A stretch of 64,000 bases of DNA from JAGWBF01 sp965116325. GTDB taxonomy: Bacteria > Chloroflexota > Dehalococcoidia > Lucifugimonadales > JAGWBF01. The translations under genes were made by a program, and so were the position numbers. Under the pieces are notes generated by a model. It was not told the DNA's origin. It made no database searches and was given only the letters and a program-made list of their open reading frames with translations. Positions 61,894-64,000 of this stretch are shown here, piece by piece (positions within the stretch are counted from its first letter, which is position 1; every line of letters begins with the position of its first letter). The stretch lies in assembly GCA_965116325.1 (NCBI GenBank), contig OZ220675.1, forward strand, positions 806,001 to 870,000, written 5' to 3'.

Positions 61894-62661
61894 GTGGCCG
61901 ACATCCAGGCTGTAACCTTCGATCTGTGGCAGACCCTGCTTATCGACCGTCCGGAGTGGGGCCAGGGACGCAGGGATATGAGAATCGACGGGACGCAACA
62001 GGTACTGTGGGAAGCAGGCGAGCGGTTCAGTAGAGAGCAACTGGATGACGCATACCAGCAAGGCCTCCGCGCTTGCTGGGCGATCAAGGAGACGGGCCGG
62101 GAGCCATCCTTCCCTGAGCGGGTCGACTGCTTCATCGACTCCATCGACGACGGGCTGAGGGAGAGGCTGGGAGAGGGTCGAGTGAATCGTATCGCTCAGG
62201 CCTACGCCAACTCCTTCTATGGGCACCCTACGCTCCCACACAAGGATGCGGCCGCGGTCCTGAGGCAGGTCAAAGCCGCCCAGTATCGCATCGGCCTGAT
62301 CTCCAACACGGACATGACCCCGGGTGTCCTCTTCCGTGAGTACATGGAGCGGCTGGATATGCTCAAGTATTTCGATGTCCTGACCTTCTCCGATGAGGCC
62401 GGTTTCCCCAAACCGGAGAGGGAGATATTCGAGATGACATCCGCCAAGCTGGGAGTGGAGCCTTCAAGAACGGTCCATGTGGGCGACCACTTCGTCAATG
62501 ACGTGGTCGGGGCGCAGGGGGTCGGCATGAAGGCCATATGGATCAAGAACGAGGCCGGGTCAGCCGGGTCTGAGTACGGCCAAGCGGATGTCACAATAGC
62601 GGATCTGGGGGAGACGGCCGAGGCCGTTCTCGCCCTCTCGGGCAGGCCCTCCGAGGTTTGA
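61894..62661 (+). CDS. HAD-superfamily hydrolase
   Basis: 255 residues from a GTG (GGGGGTG upstream). HAD motif I FDLWQTLL has Trp in place of the second Asp (DLWQT, as in several HAD subfamilies), motif II LISNTD, motif III Lys in GFPKPEREIFE, and motif IV VGDHFVNDVVGAQGVGM. Substrate unknown. The next gene starts about 110 bp downstream. Confidence 0.87.
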   Translation: MADIQAVTFDLWQTLLIDRPEWGQGRRDMRIDGTQQVLWEAGERFSREQLDDAYQQGLRACWAIKETGREPSFPERVDCFIDSIDDGLRERLGEGRVNRIAQAYANSFYGHPTLPHKDAAAVLRQVKAAQYRIGLISNTDMTPGVLFREYMERLDMLKYFDVLTFSDEAGFPKPEREIFEMTSAKLGVEPSRTVHVGDHFVNDVVGAQGVGMKAIWIKNEAGSAGSEYGQADVTIADLGETAEAVLALSGRPSEV

Positions 62662-62769
62662 CACCCCATAGGGAACCATGTAGCATAAACAGGCCTATTC
62701 AAGCGCCTGCGATCGGCCTTCGCACGGCATATTCCAACCCTGCACTCATTTCACAAACGGGAGATTATC

Positions 62770-64000
62770 TTGGCAGATGATGTTCGTGGCGCCCAAGGGA
62801 GTACGCCTGGGGCCTCCCTGGCGGGCCCACCTATAAACTCCAACTTCGTCAAGGAACTGGACGAGTTGGTCGCCCTGGGGAGGAGAGGTCATCGCCAAGA
62901 CTGCTCCCTGTTTAATCCGCCGGACCAAGCGCTAATCGACGGGATGCCCGTATTCCAGGATATGCCCTCCGATCAGCAGGAACAGGCCCTTAAGGAGTTT
63001 GCCCAGATACGCGCCGAGGGCGAGGAAGCCAACTCGGCCGGCAAGGCAGCCTACCGGGCCGGGCCCAGGGTGGTCGTTAGGCTGGACAACGGCGGGCTCG
63101 CCTACTACAGCCAGCTTGGCGTGGTCCGACGCCCCGACCTGACCCAGTACTTCATCGATGGCTTCTCGCGCAACCGGGACGCGCTGGCCTTCAGCGAGGC
63201 GAACCAGGAGCTATTCACCGAGGTGTTCGCCTGCATCAACCAGCGGCTGAAGGAGAACCTGGACCAGGGAAAGACCATCATCCAGACCGACAGGCAGATA
63301 TGCGATGCCCCCGGCCGCTCCTTTCACGCACGGCAGCTTCTCTTCGGCGACACCTACCTTCAGCTTCCCATCATGTGGCGATTGCTCACTTTCGAGCTTT
63401 CCGAGTCCGCCAAGAGCGAGCCTCCCGACATCCTGGAGGTGTCCATCCCCAACTGGCTGGACGACCTGGGACTGCCTGAAGACCTGAAGACTCGTCTTCT
63501 CGCTGCCGGGTTGACCCAGCTGGTGTTCAAAGCGCCCACCAAGGGGTTGTCACTTCACCTGGGCTTCGACTATATGGGAGAGCACAAGATGGGCCCCCTG
63601 TCCATAGCCATGGCCAAGGTGAAGCGGGCAAAGGGCTTGGCGGTACAGGCGGCCCTCAGCGTCGCCCGCGCAAGGACAATCGAAGGCAACACCAACAACA
63701 CAGCCCTGGTTACCATAGGGCCTTCCCTCCACGGAAAGAGCACTCTCACCATCATGATCGAGTTGGCGGCCAGCAAGCTGGCCCAGCAGCTTGGGGTGGA
63801 GAAGGCCCCCGATGAGGGCGTCTATCCCATGAACGACGACATCGTGCTGCTGCAGGCTCTCGCCCAGCCGGTGGAAGTTGAGCGAAACGGCAAAAAGATG
63901 GTCCTGACCCATGGCATAGACGGGACCGAGAACAACTTCTATGCAGTCCCCTTTGGCCTCACCCACGAAGACGACCCCATCACCTATGACGTCCTTCGGG
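62770..64000 (+). CDS. PEPCK/HprK-like P-loop ATPase-fold protein (partial, runs off right edge)
   Basis: A TTG at 62770 with GGGAG 7 nt upstream opens a frame that stays open to the window end (410 codons). Around residues 315-345 it has GNTNNTALVTIGPSLHGKSTLT, a P-loop in the position used by phosphoenolpyruvate carboxykinase and HPr kinase, followed by PMNDDIVLLQ and GIDGTENNFYAVPFGL. Canonical PEPCK has GLSGTGKTTL; here it is GPSLHGKSTL. The N-terminal 250 residues resemble the PEPCK N-domain only loosely. It may be a PEPCK-like protein of altered specificity; the end is not visible. Confidence 0.7.
   Translation, partial: MADDVRGAQGSTPGASLAGPPINSNFVKELDELVALGRRGHRQDCSLFNPPDQALIDGMPVFQDMPSDQQEQALKEFAQIRAEGEEANSAGKAAYRAGPRVVVRLDNGGLAYYSQLGVVRRPDLTQYFIDGFSRNRDALAFSEANQELFTEVFACINQRLKENLDQGKTIIQTDRQICDAPGRSFHARQLLFGDTYLQLPIMWRLLTFELSESAKSEPPDILEVSIPNWLDDLGLPEDLKTRLLAAGLTQLVFKAPTKGLSLHLGFDYMGEHKMGPLSIAMAKVKRAKGLAVQAALSVARARTIEGNTNNTALVTIGPSLHGKSTLTIMIELAASKLAQQLGVEKAPDEGVYPMNDDIVLLQALAQPVEVERNGKKMVLTHGIDGTENNFYAVPFGLTHEDDPITYDVLR

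Overview
The window is a bacterial chromosome segment of high G+C, most likely from a Chloroflexota lineage of the Dehalococcoidia/SAR202 type. This placement is an inference from gene content: a complete alternative complex III (ACIII) operon, a 16S rRNA gene not followed by 23S, a GatCA plus AsnRS arrangement, a CaiB/BaiF CoA-transferase and amidase/aldolase catabolic genes, and Thr/Pro-rich lipoproteins. No database search was possible.

Layout. 1-8031 (minus strand): ACIII operon, cut at the left edge inside the ActE lipoprotein cytochrome, with a divergent promoter pair at 8102-8175 and a small Tat-like membrane protein on the plus strand. 8484-13867 (minus): mutS, a Spx/ArsC-family gene with an in-frame TGA at its catalytic cysteine, a HAD-like gene and mutL. 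13955-19862 (minus): a NuoE/NuoF/NuoG-like diaphorase followed by a ferredoxin-NADP reductase. 19978-22382 (minus): an LPG-synthase-like membrane protein and an FAD amine-oxidase-like enzyme. 22576-25780 (plus): gatC, gatA, asnS. 25781-29588: a more A/T-rich insert with an SF2 helicase and a SWIM zinc-finger protein. 29705-34598: CoA-transferase, SnoaL-like protein, LysR regulator, 7Fe ferredoxin, apt and a metallo-beta-lactamase-fold enzyme. 34617-39400 (minus): a catabolic group (LsrF-like aldolase, aldolase/SDR fusion, GatC-like subunit, amidase). 39633-43527: DUF192 lipoprotein, two unrecognised A/T-rich genes, a tandem-repeat protein and a J-domain protein. 43591-46171: a solitary 16S rRNA gene with its own promoter and processing stem; a DUF433/DUF5615 toxin-antitoxin pair sits between two copies of the 16S trailer. 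46241-55802: ggt, JAMM protease, leuB, rny, ymdB-like, PHP, plsY, B-box membrane protein, recX, recA. 56008-64000: a single-chain type IIG restriction-modification enzyme, a structured repeat, a RidA-like protein, nadE, a HAD hydrolase and the start of a PEPCK/HprK-like ATPase.

How the genes work together. ACIII would oxidise quinol and pass electrons to a cytochrome c. The NuoEFG-like unit plus FNR looks like a soluble NAD(P)H/ferredoxin electron-exchange module. mutS and mutL share one operon with two small genes. RNase Y, the YmdB-like protein, PHP and PlsY form a housekeeping run.

The strongest unusual signal is the gene at 10797-11171. It has an excellent Shine-Dalgarno, 12 codons, then TGA exactly where Spx/ArsC proteins carry their catalytic Cys, giving a U-x-x-C motif. 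A two-tier stem-loop with a G-initiated apical loop follows 23 nt after the TGA, as expected for a bacterial SECIS element. It is therefore a candidate selenocysteine-containing Spx/arsenate-reductase-like protein encoded next to the mismatch-repair genes. The second is the toxin-antitoxin pair lodged in a duplicated 16S rRNA processing-stem/terminator sequence. No CRISPR array, insertion sequence or tRNA gene was recognised.
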